A stretch of DNA of 64,000 nt from Panorpa germanica (taxonomy: Eukaryota > Arthropoda > Insecta > Mecoptera > Panorpidae): assembly GCA_963678705.1 (NCBI GenBank), contig OY783204.1:29150759-29214758 (forward strand), in the 5' to 3' direction. Positions within the stretch are counted from its first letter, which is position 1; the number at the start of each line of letters is the position of its first letter. This document shows positions 1 through 12,701 of the stretch, piece by piece. The notes beneath the pieces were generated by a model that saw only the letters and a list, made by a program, of their open reading frames with translations, had not been told where the DNA came from and did not search any database. The translations under genes and the position numbers were made by a program.

Positions 1-261
1 ATCAGGGTAATTACCTCGTGGAGTTTCAACATATTTTACCATCTATTTCTCAACTATTTTAGTAATTAAGTATGGTATCATTAAATAAGGGCTGGAGGCG
101 GTCAAATCGTTCGCTACATATTTGATAGGGTATCTCTGAGAACGAGGGAAGTTATTCTGTGAAATATTCTACCTCTGTTGACCTCAAGGGTTGGTTTAGA
201 CACTGACAAGAAGAGTGGGGTAGTCAAATATTTTCGTAAAAATTCTTAAAGAAAATAAAGT

Positions 262-390
262 TACTAGAGTGGACCCCCTCCACTGTCTTTTTGGTGTGTA
301 TGATTTGAATCCAACAAAATAATTCGTAATTACATTTCAAAAAAATGTTTGACGAATAAAAGTCAAGGCAAATAAATAAATAAATAAAAA
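262..390 (+). repeat. dispersed retroposon-like repeat, copy 1
   Basis: Starts tactagagtggacccccTCC. It contains gtgtatgatttgaatccaa, then an aataattcgtaattacattt segment shared almost exactly with 49463-49546. It ends in aagtcaaggcaaataaataa repeats also present inverted at 25199. The 'ctagag...acccc' start is typical of insect SINE/RTE-related repeats. Confidence 0.5.
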
Positions 391-2110
391 TATATTCGGG
401 TTTTGTTCATAGTGCGGACCTGATAATTAAAAGCCTGAGTTTTGTATTTATATTGCTTTGTTGTTGTTTATCAATCAAAAGCATACACCGGATTCTGCAC
501 TTGCTTCATTTTGTACAATTCCGTGAACAATTGCGTTTTACTATATTTAATATTAAAATTAATTTCACTGATTTCAAAGTAATGTATGCAAAGCCATATA
601 TAGTTTTAATTAATTGAAAAATTAATTTTAATTTATGCAACTTTGTTTTATTCATATTTCATTTATTTTAAAATTATTGCATATTCCACGGTAAATATTT
701 TTTACAAAGGGGTGGAGATTGTGTCATTCTGGGGTAGAGGGTGTGGGCGGGAATTCCCGGGTGCATATTTGATATATGGAATTTTATTTTGGTAATTATT
801 TGTTGTCAATAATATCCAAATAACACAGAAGTTTTAAAATATAACTTTTTATTAAAAAAACAACACATGCCCTCTCACTGTTTTTAGTTTTAATTTAAGG
901 TTTTAAACCTTTAAGTATAATTCTCACTCACTGCTTTAATTTAATTTTGTATTTTGTATCTAATTTAAATTGTTTAGCATATGGCAATACGCGTAGTCAT
1001 TCACTGTACCATTTGTAATTTAATTTATTTTTCAAATTTTCTTAGTTTTTTTTAGAACCTTACAAGGTTCAATGTTTTAAATTAAAAATATTTAATTAAG
1101 AAAGACTACATTGTATTATAACCTCCAAAATGTGACCTCCTCCAATCTGTCAAAATGCAGCAGGATTTATTTTTAAAAGAAGTTTAATATCAGTTAAAAA
1201 CAATTTTGTCGAACAGTCAAAATTTATATTACTAACGATGCATACGCACCAACTAAATTAACTAAACTTAAATTAAAACACAAATGTGAAAAGGAATGCT
1301 TAAACGAAAACCTGAAATCTAGATTACAATATTAAATAAAAACAGTAAATTAAATATCAAAACAATGAGTGGGAATGAGGTTTAAAAAAATATGTATAGG
1401 ATGTTTTGCATTATATTGTACTGATTTTAGAACCGGGGGGTTGCCCCTTTTGCGGACGCCAATGTATATATAAGACCGAGTATGTTATAAAATTCAGGGT
1501 GCACAATTTAAGTTGATAGCTAATTTATGTCTATATCGAAAAGGTTGAGGAGCGATGTTAAAAAAGAACCAACATGAAATATGTTTAGCTCCAGGGTAAA
1601 GAGTGACGTTGCAAAACGTCAGTAGAAGTAGGAAGGAGGTACGGGTGGGTGGAATGAGTGGGTGGGTAAACTGTAGTCACCCCACACTCTTAACACAGTT
1701 ATTCTGAAAATTACAAAACTTTATTATTTGTTAACAAGGGTATTATTTTAAATGCTAATAAGATTATACTGTATTTAAGAGGATTTTTAAAGCGGAAAAA
1801 GAATGTCAGCTCAGCAAAGGAAATCTTGTAATCTGATTACTTGAACAAGGGATGGGAGAGGGGAAAGGGTAAGGGTGTCTATATACATATATGCAGCTAT
1901 ACTTATATGCAAATATGTGCAGAACATTGAAATTGCATTCCTTTCTTAAAATATGTCTTTGCGCGAATAAGGTGTCAATTTATATCGTGTTTATATCTTC
2001 TGCAATAAATATTATATTAAATATAAATACATAAAAAGAATTTTCTATATTAATGAAAAATTCCAATGTAAGAATGCAGCAAGGAGAGAATTATGAGGAA
2101 AGCAAGCGGT
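391..2110. other. AT-rich non-coding stretch
   Basis: No coding exon, RNA gene or element recognised, apart from the G-rich tract noted separately. If sif continues beyond position 1, this is intronic. Confidence 0.6.
1643..1666 (+). other. G-rich tract, possible two-quartet-pair G-quadruplex
   Basis: GGG runs at 1643, 1647, 1660 and 1664 with loops of 1, 10 and 1 nt. The long middle loop makes folding uncertain. Confidence 0.35.
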
Positions 2111-2163
2111 GCTATGCTTAGAACAAGTTGTGACGTATAAATTTACGCTACAATGAAAAATAC
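2111..2163 (+). repeat. partial arm of the foldback MITE family
   Basis: tatgcttagaacaagttgtg, then acgtataaatttacgctaca and atgaaaaatac, aligns with the inner left arm of the 54297 element (catgcttaaaaacttgtgac, then atataaatctatgatacaat). The terminal part and the second arm are missing. Confidence 0.45.
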
Positions 2164-2184
2164 TGTCTCACTTCAATTTGTATA

Positions 2185-2457
2185 ATGTATATAGAAGATT
2201 TCCCGAGAAGAGCAATTACAACACAAGATATAAAAGGATTTAGGAGAGAGATACCACATTGCTTAAGAGAAAAAGACACAAAAAACATGAGAAGGATTGC
2301 CAGATTTAGATTGGGAAATGAGAAGAAAGGAAACAGATACTGGGCAAATAGCGAGGAAAGAATGTGTAGAGTGTGCGGAACGGAGATTGAAACACTGGAG
2401 CCCATTAAGTTTGTTTGTCCCAGTAAACATTTTGGAGTCACTTTGCCATTATGTTGA
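2185..2457 (+). mobile_element. non-LTR retrotransposon (LINE) ORF2 C-terminal fragment
   Basis: Reads KNMRRIARFRLGNEKKGNRY, then WANSEERMCRVCGTEIETLE and PIKFVCP. This matches the post-reverse-transcriptase region of Jockey/R1-group LINEs in insects: an arginine-rich RFRxGN motif and a terminal C-x2-C...H-x4-C knuckle. The knuckle histidine is replaced by Pro, and the frame breaks soon after, so this is a decayed remnant. Confidence 0.62.
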
Positions 2458-3889
2458 AGATGCGTATGATTATGTCATGAAAGAGTTCAGTTTCTTACAG
2501 TCATTCATATGAAATGTCTATTTTATATGCTACAAATGGCGAAACCACTGCACCTATCGGAATACAAATGAAGATAAAGTTGATGCGTACTATAATTGAA
2601 GTGCAATAGTGATAGAAACGTCACACAACGGAACACTTTACCAAATTGTTTACTGGGTTAATTAGATATAATTTGGATTCGTCCAAAAAATTTGTTTCCA
2701 TACCCAAGAGGGAATCTGGTATATTTAAATTTTCGTTAAGCTTGTGTACCACTGTATTAAATTAACGAAGATTGTCCACCCCTGTTCTTTGAACTCTCAG
2801 AAAATGTATAAAACACAATTTTGCTTGAACTTAATATTAGCTTCGTACGTCTAGCTAATTACAAAATTAATTTAAAGTCAACAATAAGCTTACAGCTCTT
2901 TGTAAACTGCACAATATTTTCTTTGATTCATCGCAGTACAAAACCGCTGTATTAATATTGTGAGTTGATGTTTTATTTTCAACTTAATTTCACGTTGTTT
3001 ATGAAATATTTTCCAAGTGATATATCAGTTTTTGTTACTGCGCTGTTTATAAATGATATTGTCTTTTCTTTTTAACGTAAACTTGAAACTTTTACCGACC
3101 GACCTTTCAAAACTTTCATAAACTGTTTCTTCTTTATAATATCATAACTTTTGAAGCAAACAAATAAAGTTGGTGCTTTTTAGAATTCTACTGTTTTCTT
3201 GTTTTCCTGATTTTCTCATCTTAACTGCTTGCTTGCTTAGTAAGCGTTTTGTTTCACTTTGTTTTGTGTAATAAACATTTAAAGTGCTGTCACTTCAATG
3301 AGATAATTTAAAATTAATTTCAGTTTGAAATTTGTTGTTTCCCATAACAAAAAAATCACTGGTCTTTATTTTACTCATAATATAACTTTTGATATCACGT
3401 TTTCTAAGTGTTTTTCTTTGAAGAGAAAAACGATTACGCTCTTTCACCCGGAAAATATAATTTAGTGTTATTTCTAGTCATTTTTAGGGTCTTATCTGTT
3501 ACATATATATACATCAGGAACTGAAAACAAAAATATACTCGACCCAGTTAGTTTCACCCATGCTAGCTTGTCACAAGGTTAATTTACAAGCTAAGTAGCA
3601 TTAGAAACTTCAATTACCTTACTTTAAAATAATATAAAAGAAGCATATTTTCGATAATATTTTTTGACGACACAGTTAACATATAATTATTTCTATAATT
3701 ACTACATGATAAAATTACATTTGAAGAATACTTTGTGAAATTTTCATAAATAAATATCAAGAAATGAGGCATTGACAGCGAATTTTCGCAGACGTCACCA
3801 AAAAAAAAGTAACATTGCGGTGCCACTCATAACTCATCACTGGATTTTCTGAATTCGAAAATCCAAAATGATTTCATTAGTTGATAAGT
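2458..3889. other. AT-rich non-coding stretch
   Basis: Follows the LINE remnant. The frame at 2458-2512 may be its frameshifted continuation (EDAYDYVMKEF). Otherwise nothing seen. Confidence 0.55.
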
Positions 3890-4320
3890 TTCTGCAGGTG
3901 ACGCTGTCGAGATTTTCCTTTTTTATTGATTTTTCAATTTTTTACAGCACTTAAAAGTCAAAATACAGATTTTTCATGAAAAAAATCAGAAACTTTGTTA
4001 TTTTAAAATATGTTAAAATTAAAAAATTAAAATAAACTTGACAGCGTTACCTCGGCATTTATGTAAAGAAAGAGTGTCCAAAATTTTAAGAGAATCGGTC
4101 CAGTAGATTTTGAGCTAGAGAAGCAAAGACTATGAAAAAGCTATGTGTGAGAAACCGCATTTAAAAGTTTCAAAGTAACACGAAAGCAGACCAGAGAGGT
4201 GAAGACTTAAAACTCTATATCTCCGACAGTTTTACTTTAATTGACTTCAAATTTTTACACAATAAACTTATAATGTTGTACAATAATATAAATAAATAAG
4301 AAAAAAATAAAAAAAAGTTG
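3890..4320 (+). repeat. degenerate arthropod interspersed repeat
   Basis: Contains agaatcggtccagtagattt followed by tgagctagag, a phrase shared by many insect RTE/SINE-type repeats. An imperfect 18-bp inverted repeat lies at 3894-3911 and 4037-4054 (15 of 18 matching). No coding frame. Confidence 0.4.
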
Positions 4321-4447
4321 AAAGAATTTTAAAGTACCTCTCTTAAAAAATGTAAGCTAAGATATTTCGATATATTTATTGTACTTAATATTTATCTCCA
4401 TAAATATATTGCTCTTCAAATACATAATTCATTAACCAATAATTGAG

Positions 4448-4451
<4 letters not shown>

Positions 4452-4506
<55 letters not shown>
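4452..4506. repeat. (TA)n microsatellite, 55 bp
   Basis: Uninterrupted AT dinucleotide run. Confidence 0.99.
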
Positions 4507-4507
<1 letters not shown>

Positions 4508-5084
4508 CATAAATAGAAATGGACAAATTTCAAAGTATAATATCTTCTTCATTTTTTACCTAATAAAAATTCATTGTCTATTGGTTTGGAAAGAATTTGA
4601 AATATGACTATATTGATAATACATAATATTATAAGGGTCCTATTTTGTAATTTATTTTCCACATCGAATAACCATCCGACATTTTTCATTAGACTACGTA
4701 AAAAAAACTAGTGGTGAAATGAGAAAGAACATACGAAATTACACTGTGTGTGTGAGAGAGACAAAATATTTATGTGTAATGCGAACATGTTTAATCCTGT
4801 TACGCAGATCCTTCGAGCACCTCATATACAAACTAATTACTAATTAAAAAAATATTATTAGCTAATATCTAATAAGTATTGAAAACATCTTATATCATCA
4901 TCATCAACTTATAAAAAATAATTATTATTGTCATATCTTAAAATATATTCAAGAATTGAAAAGTAATTATTTAAAAAATAATTATATCTATATATAATTA
5001 TAATAATGAATTATTTTTCTAAGTCGCCATCTTGTTATGCAATATATTTGCACCATTTGTCTAAACTAGTTAGTAACGTGGTGG

Positions 5085-5678
5085 CTACTCAACAAGTAGG
5101 TCGTCGTCGGTGCGTCCGTAATTTGAAAAATTAAAATTAATTCTTAATGTAATTAAAATTGCCCAAAACAGTTGAAAAGTGTGTTAATTACTTAAAAATA
5201 TAATCATTGTGCATATATGTAAAGACAGTTATTTGCAAAATCATTTTTAATTAACTAAAACAATTAGTAAAAATTTAACCAAACTTTTTTATACATGTAT
5301 TTTGGATTTGCTGTGATATTAATGTGATATATCCTTCTATAGACTTATTTCTACTAATGTGTGTGATGTATAATTAATAAATAAGACAATTATTGTGCGT
5401 GTAAAACTCTATTAATCCTAAATTATTTCATTAATTTTGTATCAATTAATTGTTTCCCTATAAAAAATGATGAAATGTTTTTGCAACGGGTAGTATATTG
5501 TGCAGCATGTAGCTGTTGGACTTGTGCTCGTGCCACGAAGTTTGACGGACATAATCGATTATCTAAAACTTTATGCGTGTTTTTGCTAAAGTGAACATTT
5601 TAAGACATTTAATTTGTATTATTTGAATAACATTTGTTTTGATTTAATGCATTTGGACGAACACCTGCGAGGACAATG
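5085..5678 (+). other. candidate first exon of a plus-strand transcript
   Basis: An AT-rich leader-like segment begins with a CpG-containing stretch (gtcgtcgtcggtgcgtccg, about 5101-5119) and ends at a perfect donor, ACAATG followed by GTAAGT. The 5' edge is a guess. A short frame MHLDEHLRGQ precedes the donor and would hit UGA if spliced to 15856. The exon ends exactly with an ATG triplet. Confidence 0.3.
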
Positions 5679-5837
5679 GTAAGTTTATTTAAATATTTTT
5701 TGTTAAAGAATTATTTGATTTATCATTTCTTTATTTTTTTATGTTTGTATTTATACATATTAATTTGTGTTTCTATTATTAGTTGAAGAATACTTAATAT
5801 ATAGAATTAGTATAATTTTATTTTTATAATACTATTG

Positions 5838-5838
<1 letters not shown>

Positions 5839-5869
<31 letters not shown>
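5839..5869. repeat. (TA)n microsatellite, 31 bp
   Basis: Uninterrupted TA run in the intron after the candidate 5678 donor. Confidence 0.98.
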
Positions 5870-5872
<3 letters not shown>

Positions 5873-8028
5873 AATCTTAAATGCATTCAACTGTGTTTAA
5901 AGGAATAATATTATTATATGTGTCTATTTTAATAATTTTGAAAGAAGTTAATATAAAAATTAGAATCTTCGGAGATTAAAAATATTTGGCTATGATATTG
6001 TTATAGTGTGTAATAAATAGTATGCATAGTTGTCATAGTGTGTAAGTCATAATTATGGTTTTATAATATTTTTTCTGACCTTTTTGTAAATCAATCTGCA
6101 GTTTTATAAGTGTGAAATAAATTTCTGTATATTAGGGGTTCGTAAAGTTTAAGAGCGGTTTTTTCTTTCTGGTTCTAGTATAAGTAAAGACAATTTTTCC
6201 ATCACAAATTTCAATTATTTCGAGGTACGATTCAAGGTCATATAATATATTAGATAGACCGCAGTTTGGAGATCTGCGTTCCGTACGAAAGCACTTAAAA
6301 TTGCTCTTAAACTGATGATTCAATTGAAGAAAGTTCATAACACTTTAAGATCTGAAAGTTGCGCATATAAATTAATTAAATTCATAAGTAAGTTAAATTA
6401 AAGTAACTATAATATAATAAATCGTACAAAATCAAGGAGTTCCATTTAATTTCATTAAAAACGAATTTAATCTTTATTATAGAACGATGTTGACTTAGAA
6501 TTCTTGCCAGTGCATATCAGTTGCCAAGATTTGATATTCTAAAAGAAATGAACTAAAAATTATTATTTTTATATACAGTTAGTTCTAAATGAGACGATCC
6601 TTTTTTATTAGTAGCCCATTTTTTGTTGTACATGTAATTGTACAAATTGTACCTACGTATTTCAACTTTATTTCTTTATTAATCAACTTTAAAAGTTTAT
6701 ATTTTTTTTACTAATAGGTCAAACAAAGTTTTGGTTATTTCAAAAATTTCTTTTTTCAATATACTTATTTGTATTTTTTTCTTAAGATGAGTGGACCGTG
6801 TTCACGCGCAATCGTCGTAACGTATATTCACGTGTTGTATAATAACAATTATAGTGACATTGTGCACTAATTAACTAGAAAATTTAATTTCACTGAAAGC
6901 TTTATTTAGTTCTAATAAATGAACATTTTTTCCATTTGATACATTTTTTAAAATCGTTATGTAAATATTTCTATAGCGATACATATAACTACATAACATC
7001 TACCTGGCTTTGTTTCCTTCCTTCCATTCTCTCCTTGACCTCTCTCATCCCCTAGATTCTTCTCCCCCTATCTTACATACTTCGTTTAGTAGACTTCTTA
7101 TAAATAACTTTTTCTTCCCTACCCAACATTTTTCTAAAAGGAATTTTCCTTTTTTCTTTTACGGAAACTTGTTGAATAATATTTTTTCATTACTGTTGCG
7201 TAAATAAAAGAATAGGGGTGACAAATTTTCTACCCTAGTTGGTTTTATTTGGGTCGGTATCATTCTTCTTCTTGTGTTTAATTGTAATGCCACATACCTG
7301 ACAATTAAGAATGATAGCTATGTCTGTGTACTACCCTGCATCACTATTTCATCACCCAGCAACCAACCCTTAACTAAGGGAGACGCCGACACGGATGCGG
7401 ACGCCTGACACCCTTCTCTAATTAATCAAACCATCGCATGGCTGCAGACGTATTAATGAAAAAAAGAGAAATATAAAAAATTAGACTTTTTTTTTGTATG
7501 ACGGGGTTTAATCATCGTTGTCATATGTTTGGATTTATTTTTGTCGTAAAATAAGGGTTGATATTTTTCGTTTGTAACACATTTGCCTTTTAATTAATAA
7601 TTATTTCAGGCGTTGCTCGGAAAAATATTGGAAAATTGTAGAAACCACCAGCTGTGATGAATAAATAACAAGGGAGACTTTAAAAAAGGCGCGTTATTGC
7701 TGATAAATGGAAATTATTTATAAAATTTCAATAATTAATTCTTCTATAGCTTTGTTTAATAGAAATGATATTTTTTTGTCTTGTTTTATGCCCCATATAT
7801 AAACTTAAAACCGCGGTAATGGTTTTCATAATAAAGTAAACAAAAACGACATCGCTTTAATTTCTGTTTAACGTATAAAAGTTTAGTTTCATTTAATTTG
7901 GGGTAGTTAAGTTGACATCGTTTGTTTCCATTTGTATAAAAAAAGGAAAAGAAGGAAAACAAACAGACACTCGAAAAGTAAATAAATCTATAGTCAAATA
8001 ATAATACAAAATCCTTGGAATTTCAATC

Positions 8029-8054
8029 TCTACCTCTACCTCTACCTATACCTA
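8029..8054 (+). repeat. (CTCTAC)n short tandem repeat
   Basis: ctctacctctacctctacct followed by degenerate atacct; about four 6-bp units. Confidence 0.9.
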
Positions 8055-8244
8055 TTTATTTTCTATTTATATTCGAGTTTCTACTTTTCAGCTTTTCCAT
8101 TTATTTATATATATACATTTTATATACTTATTGGAGAGCAGTATAGTGTTTTGATGTATGGCATTTGAATAAAACAGAAGATGGCAGTTACATCTTCAAA
8201 CTTGTGTACATGTCAGAGTAATTTAAGTGAGTGAAATCAATTAC

Positions 8245-8835
8245 CTTTCGAAGAAACCTTTCATTACATTCCGCTGCCGACCCCCTCCAATGGCGGTGCC
8301 TGTATCTAATGTTCCCTAATAAACTAGATCCTCTCAAACTTGCCACATGGCTCACAATCCGTTTAATTGTACATGTCCTTCCTCTTAACAGCCTCCCTCC
8401 GGAGTGTGCTGTTCCTCGAGGACCTCTTTCCGGTTCCGACAACGAACCACCACCAACATCTTCCTCAGCAACCCACGCACTCAACACTTTCTCAACAAAA
8501 CTGAACAACTGCTGGACATTCGGCTGCAACTTCACGTAGTTCCCGTTGGACAGATCACCATTCGGGACGTTACTAGAGTTGCCCGAGTGTTGGCCGGTTT
8601 CTTTTTCTTTTTTCTTGTGTCTTTGACCATCGAGATTTAGTTGGTTGTAATTTCGATTCGCACACACTTGCATCAGTAGGTTTTCCCCGAAATGCACTGT
8701 CTTGTGACGACGCCGACGGTGGTTTATCATTGCTGCTGATGCACTTTTCGTCAGTAGGAACGGGTGTTGACTAGATGACGAATATTTGTCGATTTTAGCG
8801 CATTTTGGTAACGTTGAATGGTTCGACTCAACCAT
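8245..8835 (-). CDS. 197-codon first exon, possible alternative sif start or nested gene
   Basis: ATG at 8835 in an insect-like context (aaaaaATGg), then an open frame to a donor after CGA-AAG (GTAATT) in phase 0. Without splicing the frame would add 18 residues and stop at 8188. Features: a Ser-rich N terminus (18-35); a basic patch RRRRHKTVHFG (40-50) holding K-T-V-H-F, a PP1-docking RVxF-type motif; ENLLMQVCANRNY; a charged linker; LQPNVQQLFSFVEKVLSAWV (103-122), probably a helix; and a basic C-terminal part. It is much richer in GC than its surroundings. I do not recognise the family. It lies on the sif strand inside the large sif intron, and its phase matches the exit of sif exon 15, so it could be an alternative 5' exon (inference). 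A nested independent gene is equally possible. Confidence 0.62.
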
Positions 8836-9133
8836 TTTTTAAACAAAATAATTTTTTTTTATAAATCTAAAGTAGATTTTGATTGTCACTTTGATTTAAT
8901 TCTACACACACGCACACACTCACACTTTAACAAAATACTATTTAATTCCATTAGCGTAATGTGTGATTTATTTTAAGCTCATTTGTAAATTGTACTGTTT
9001 ACTGATTATTTGCATGTAACATTATTCGTTCATTAAATGTGACGTCATTAAACTTAGCCCCATAACACCATAACACCACTGTGCACAACGGTATTATTCC
9101 CATAACACGTATAAGTTTTGTGTTTTCACAAAA

Positions 9134-9280
9134 TTAACTGTAAACATAATATTCCTGTAATTCAACCGGGAACCGAGAGGCGTTTGTGTTTAGATCCTTT
9201 TGGGCCTTTAGAGGATTGGCCGTTTGTAATCGTACTTGTCGTGGTTGAGGCGATTGAGGCGGTTGCTGCTGTTGCTGCAT
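9134..9280 (-). CDS. 48-residue Gln/Pro-rich ORF in the leader of the 8245-8835 exon
   Basis: Begins MQQQQQPPQSPQPRQVRLQT, then ANPLKAQKDL, NTNASRFPVE and LQEYYVYS before TAA. It lies 300 nt upstream of the 8835 start codon on the same strand, in a GC-richer patch. It is probably an upstream ORF or part of a 5' exon. A second overlapping frame (MRNAATAATASIASTTTS) is also open for about 34 codons, so the frame actually used is uncertain. Confidence 0.35.
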   Translation of the reverse strand: MQQQQQPPQSPQPRQVRLQTANPLKAQKDLNTNASRFPVELQEYYVYS

Positions 9281-9779
9281 TGCGCATTATTAACGTCCAC
9301 GACACAATTTAACAAAGAAGTTAAACTAACACTATAACCACCAGTTAAACCCCATCATCACATGACTATGACGGGATTTGTTCGCAGAGTGACTGTTGGA
9401 AATCCTTTGTGGTGCAGTAGTCTATAGGATTTGATAAGGATTAAGTCCTCGTAGCACAGCATGCGAAAACTATAATTGTGAAAACACTGAAAAACTAACT
9501 TTTTGGATAATTGAAGTGAGATTTAAATAAATTACATTTTGAAACTTTTGAACTGAGAGTTTGTATAGCAGATAATACTATATCACATTTTAATTAAATA
9601 TAAGTGTTTTCGTATATTGAAATATTTCGTAATTCGAACAATCGCATTACTGTCGTATCTACACTACATACATACATAAAAAGAAAGAGAGCACCATGAT
9701 AAAATATGTTATCCTTGATTTTAATTTATAAACTATGCTTTTACATTATTAATAAATAAATATTTAAATAAGCTTCGAC

Positions 9780-9975
9780 GATACACGCGTTCACAAACTC
9801 AGCGCATATATTTACGAAAGCTCTACTCTTTCAGACTTCGTTAAACGAAACGTAAACCGAACCGACGTAGAGCCAGACAACGACTGACCGTAGAGAACGA
9901 ACGTCGTAGATAAATAGAGCTTTTGCAAAACGACTTGAAACCGTTGCGTTCTTAGAACTGCGCATGCGCATATCT
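9780..9975. promoter_or_regulatory. GC-rich promoter-like patch with a perfect NRF-1/Ewg palindrome
   Basis: About 190 bp rich in CpG against very AT-rich DNA, with TGCGCATGCGCA at 9959-9970. That is the full consensus bound by NRF-1 in vertebrates and by the insect orthologue Ewg. It lies about 1.0-1.1 kb upstream of the 8835 start codon on the minus strand and could be the promoter of that transcript. Confidence 0.4.
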
Positions 9976-12516
9976 ATTATTATATATAGAGTATATAAAA
10001 TAAAATATAGTTAGTTGGCTGTTAAAGATAAAATATATAGGTATATAATATAATATAAATTGATACAGCAAAACATAAATAAAACAAATTATTCGGTTAA
10101 TTAATCGCAAAATCTATGTTGTTATTGTTAAACTGCTTTGCTGTAACCACTTTGTTGCAAACTGCAGTGAACAGGGTGTTCTGGAATATATTTTAGTCAT
10201 ATACTAGATTTTTACTTAGTTTATGTATTATACATATTGTGTCATATTGACGTCAGAGAGACTTAACAGCAATATAGTCTTGTCCCTTTAAATCTCAGTT
10301 TTGATTGCTAATATAATGTACTAACTGCCACACGGTTTTAGCACTCATCGTCAGAAATAGGCCGACGTTAAATACGATTTATAATAGGTATTTTATAATC
10401 TCTAAAAAAGTGTTTTTATGAGTATGCTAATACGCAAGGTGGTGGATTTATTTTTCAAACTGCTGTAAAAAAGTATATTTCGTAACATTGTTTACATAGT
10501 AGGTAACTTTTCTTATGTTAATATTATATAAAAAATATCAAACCGTAATTTATAGCTACATACATCATTATACCATTTAGTCATTTGTATATAAACGTTA
10601 TTATGCCCGTATAAAGATAAATGTTTAGATAAGATACGACTTTATAGTATGGTAGCTCCGTTTAATAGTTTTGTAGGTGTGCTTAAAATTATGATAACAC
10701 TGACATGTACTGTGCGAAATTAATAGGTATAGTTTAATTATGTTAATTCATTAATTACGATATGTAAGAATAATTATCGGTTTGAAATCGTATGAAACAC
10801 AGAGGTGGTGTAACAAGTCCGGAAGCTTTACCGCATAAATAGAGAAATTCAAATGAATATACCTTTACCAAATTTGAATCTTAATTTTTATCCTGTCAGC
10901 GAAAACTTCTGTATTATTTAACATAATATTTTTAGTAACGTTACGTTTTATTATTTACCGAAGTCTTAACAAAATCCTGTTACATTTTCATTAAATAATT
11001 GTAAAAGAAATTAAAAATTCTTTGCTATTGCATTAGTTTTACATTATTACATTTACTTTATATTATACAAAATATGACTTTTGTTATGTAACAGGTAAAC
11101 TTTTTATGTTAAATAAACCATAAATATATGTTACAGTTTCTAGCAAGTAGTTAGTTGCAATCCTGTCCATTAATTGTATTATAATGTGGAATACATTATT
11201 TCCTTAAAACTTTTACTTTACAATCTGACAATAGTGAAGTACAATGAGCCCTTTTTGTATGTTTTGTGTGGTGTGATAACCAATACATTCACATATAATA
11301 TAGCTCTCTCTTACACATACACCGTACACAAATTACCTTTTATTATGTAAATAGATAATTAGTATATGTACAATATTTGATGTAATTACCAGGTAGGAAA
11401 TTAAATTTACATGTAGTATGCTTTAAACGTAAAGCAAATAATACGCAATTAGTTGATTTAGCAGCGATGTAGCAAATATGTTCGAATCATATTTCCACAA
11501 CCCCTCCTCCCCCTGCAAGCTAAAAAGTTCCTTGCTATAAATTTAGCTTTGGTTTTGATATTTCTAATACACGTATAACGATATCTAACAGTATTATAAA
11601 TTTTCTCTTTTATTTTTTCAACCTTCTCAAATGTAACCCCATTTTCATTTTCGTCTCCCTTGTAAACTCTCACCCCTATCATATTTTAATCTCAGCGAAT
11701 CTCCATGCTTCTCGTATGTTTATCCTTTGCATGCTTTTACCTCGTTCTTTACATATTTTTACGATGTTTTAGAGGTTTTTACGCGTTTCACACTTCTGTG
11801 TAACACTACCTTTCACGTTACTCTAATTTCGAAGTACATTCGTTTTTATTATTTTTCTGTTCGACTATTTTTTTTTTCTTTTTTTTTTATTATTATTTTT
11901 TTCCTCTTATTTGTTCATATCATATGTCGTAGCATAACGTAGTGACGTCACGGACATAGCTAACATAAGCGCCGCTCCGTGGCTGGAGCTACAACTAACT
12001 GATCGATATTCGTTGTGGAGAGGGTAGGGGTGGACTGGGTGGTTGCTATGGACCGCGTTACCAACATCCGTGAGAATTGTGTTGGGAGAAAGGTACTTGT
12101 GTAAGATTAGATTTGTATTAGGAGATGGAATGTTCACTACAACCCTGCATCTACTGGTATACCCCCCACAATGGGAGGGGGGTGAGGAGTCCAACCTGAA
12201 CGTGAAACTCACCTGGCGCTTAACGAAGTGTAAGATATAGTTCACTTTTATTTATAATCACGTATGGGATTGTAGGTTGGTACTAGTTGTTGTGTAATTA
12301 CACGTTTCAATAAATTGAAACATACACATATTGTGCACTATATGGCACACAAGATGTCACTCTACACTGTATACTGTATACTATACACTATACATCATGG
12401 TGTTGCGTTACCATGACAACATCATCTACAGAAAGTGTCACAACATTCTATTTATAAATTGTCTCATTGAAATAGTTTTCTAAAGCTGCTACATTCATTT
12501 CAACTTATATGACATA

Positions 12517-12547
<31 letters not shown>

Positions 12548-12701
12548 CTCGTATATCTAGGTGTTAGAATTTGGAATCGTCATCAAATACTTAGTTATAT
12601 GATAAAATTTTACACTTTCGTTATTATGAAAAACTTAATTTGTTACCATATTTACAAGCTAAGCTTTCGACCCAGAAATTATACTAATTAATATAATAGT
12701 T
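9976..12701. other. AT-rich non-coding stretch with one GC-richer block
   Basis: The block at 11960-12240 has open frames on both strands and a minus-strand donor-like CGCCAG-GTGAGT near 12213, but no acceptor or recognisable protein. The rest holds nothing visible. Confidence 0.5.
12516..12547. repeat. (CA)n(TA)n compound microsatellite
   Basis: A run of ac dinucleotides passing directly into at dinucleotides. Confidence 0.97.

Larger units (their letters stand above)
5679..8187. other. non-coding stretch between candidate plus-strand exon and the 8245-8835 exon
   Basis: AT-rich with one TA microsatellite. A GC-richer spot at about 7370-7445 has no convincing splice sites or long frame on either strand. 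Confidence 0.5.

Noticed and set aside
11907..12245. Overlapping open frames on both strands
   Set aside because: Neither has recognisable protein features; a lone donor-like site at 12213 has no acceptor partner.
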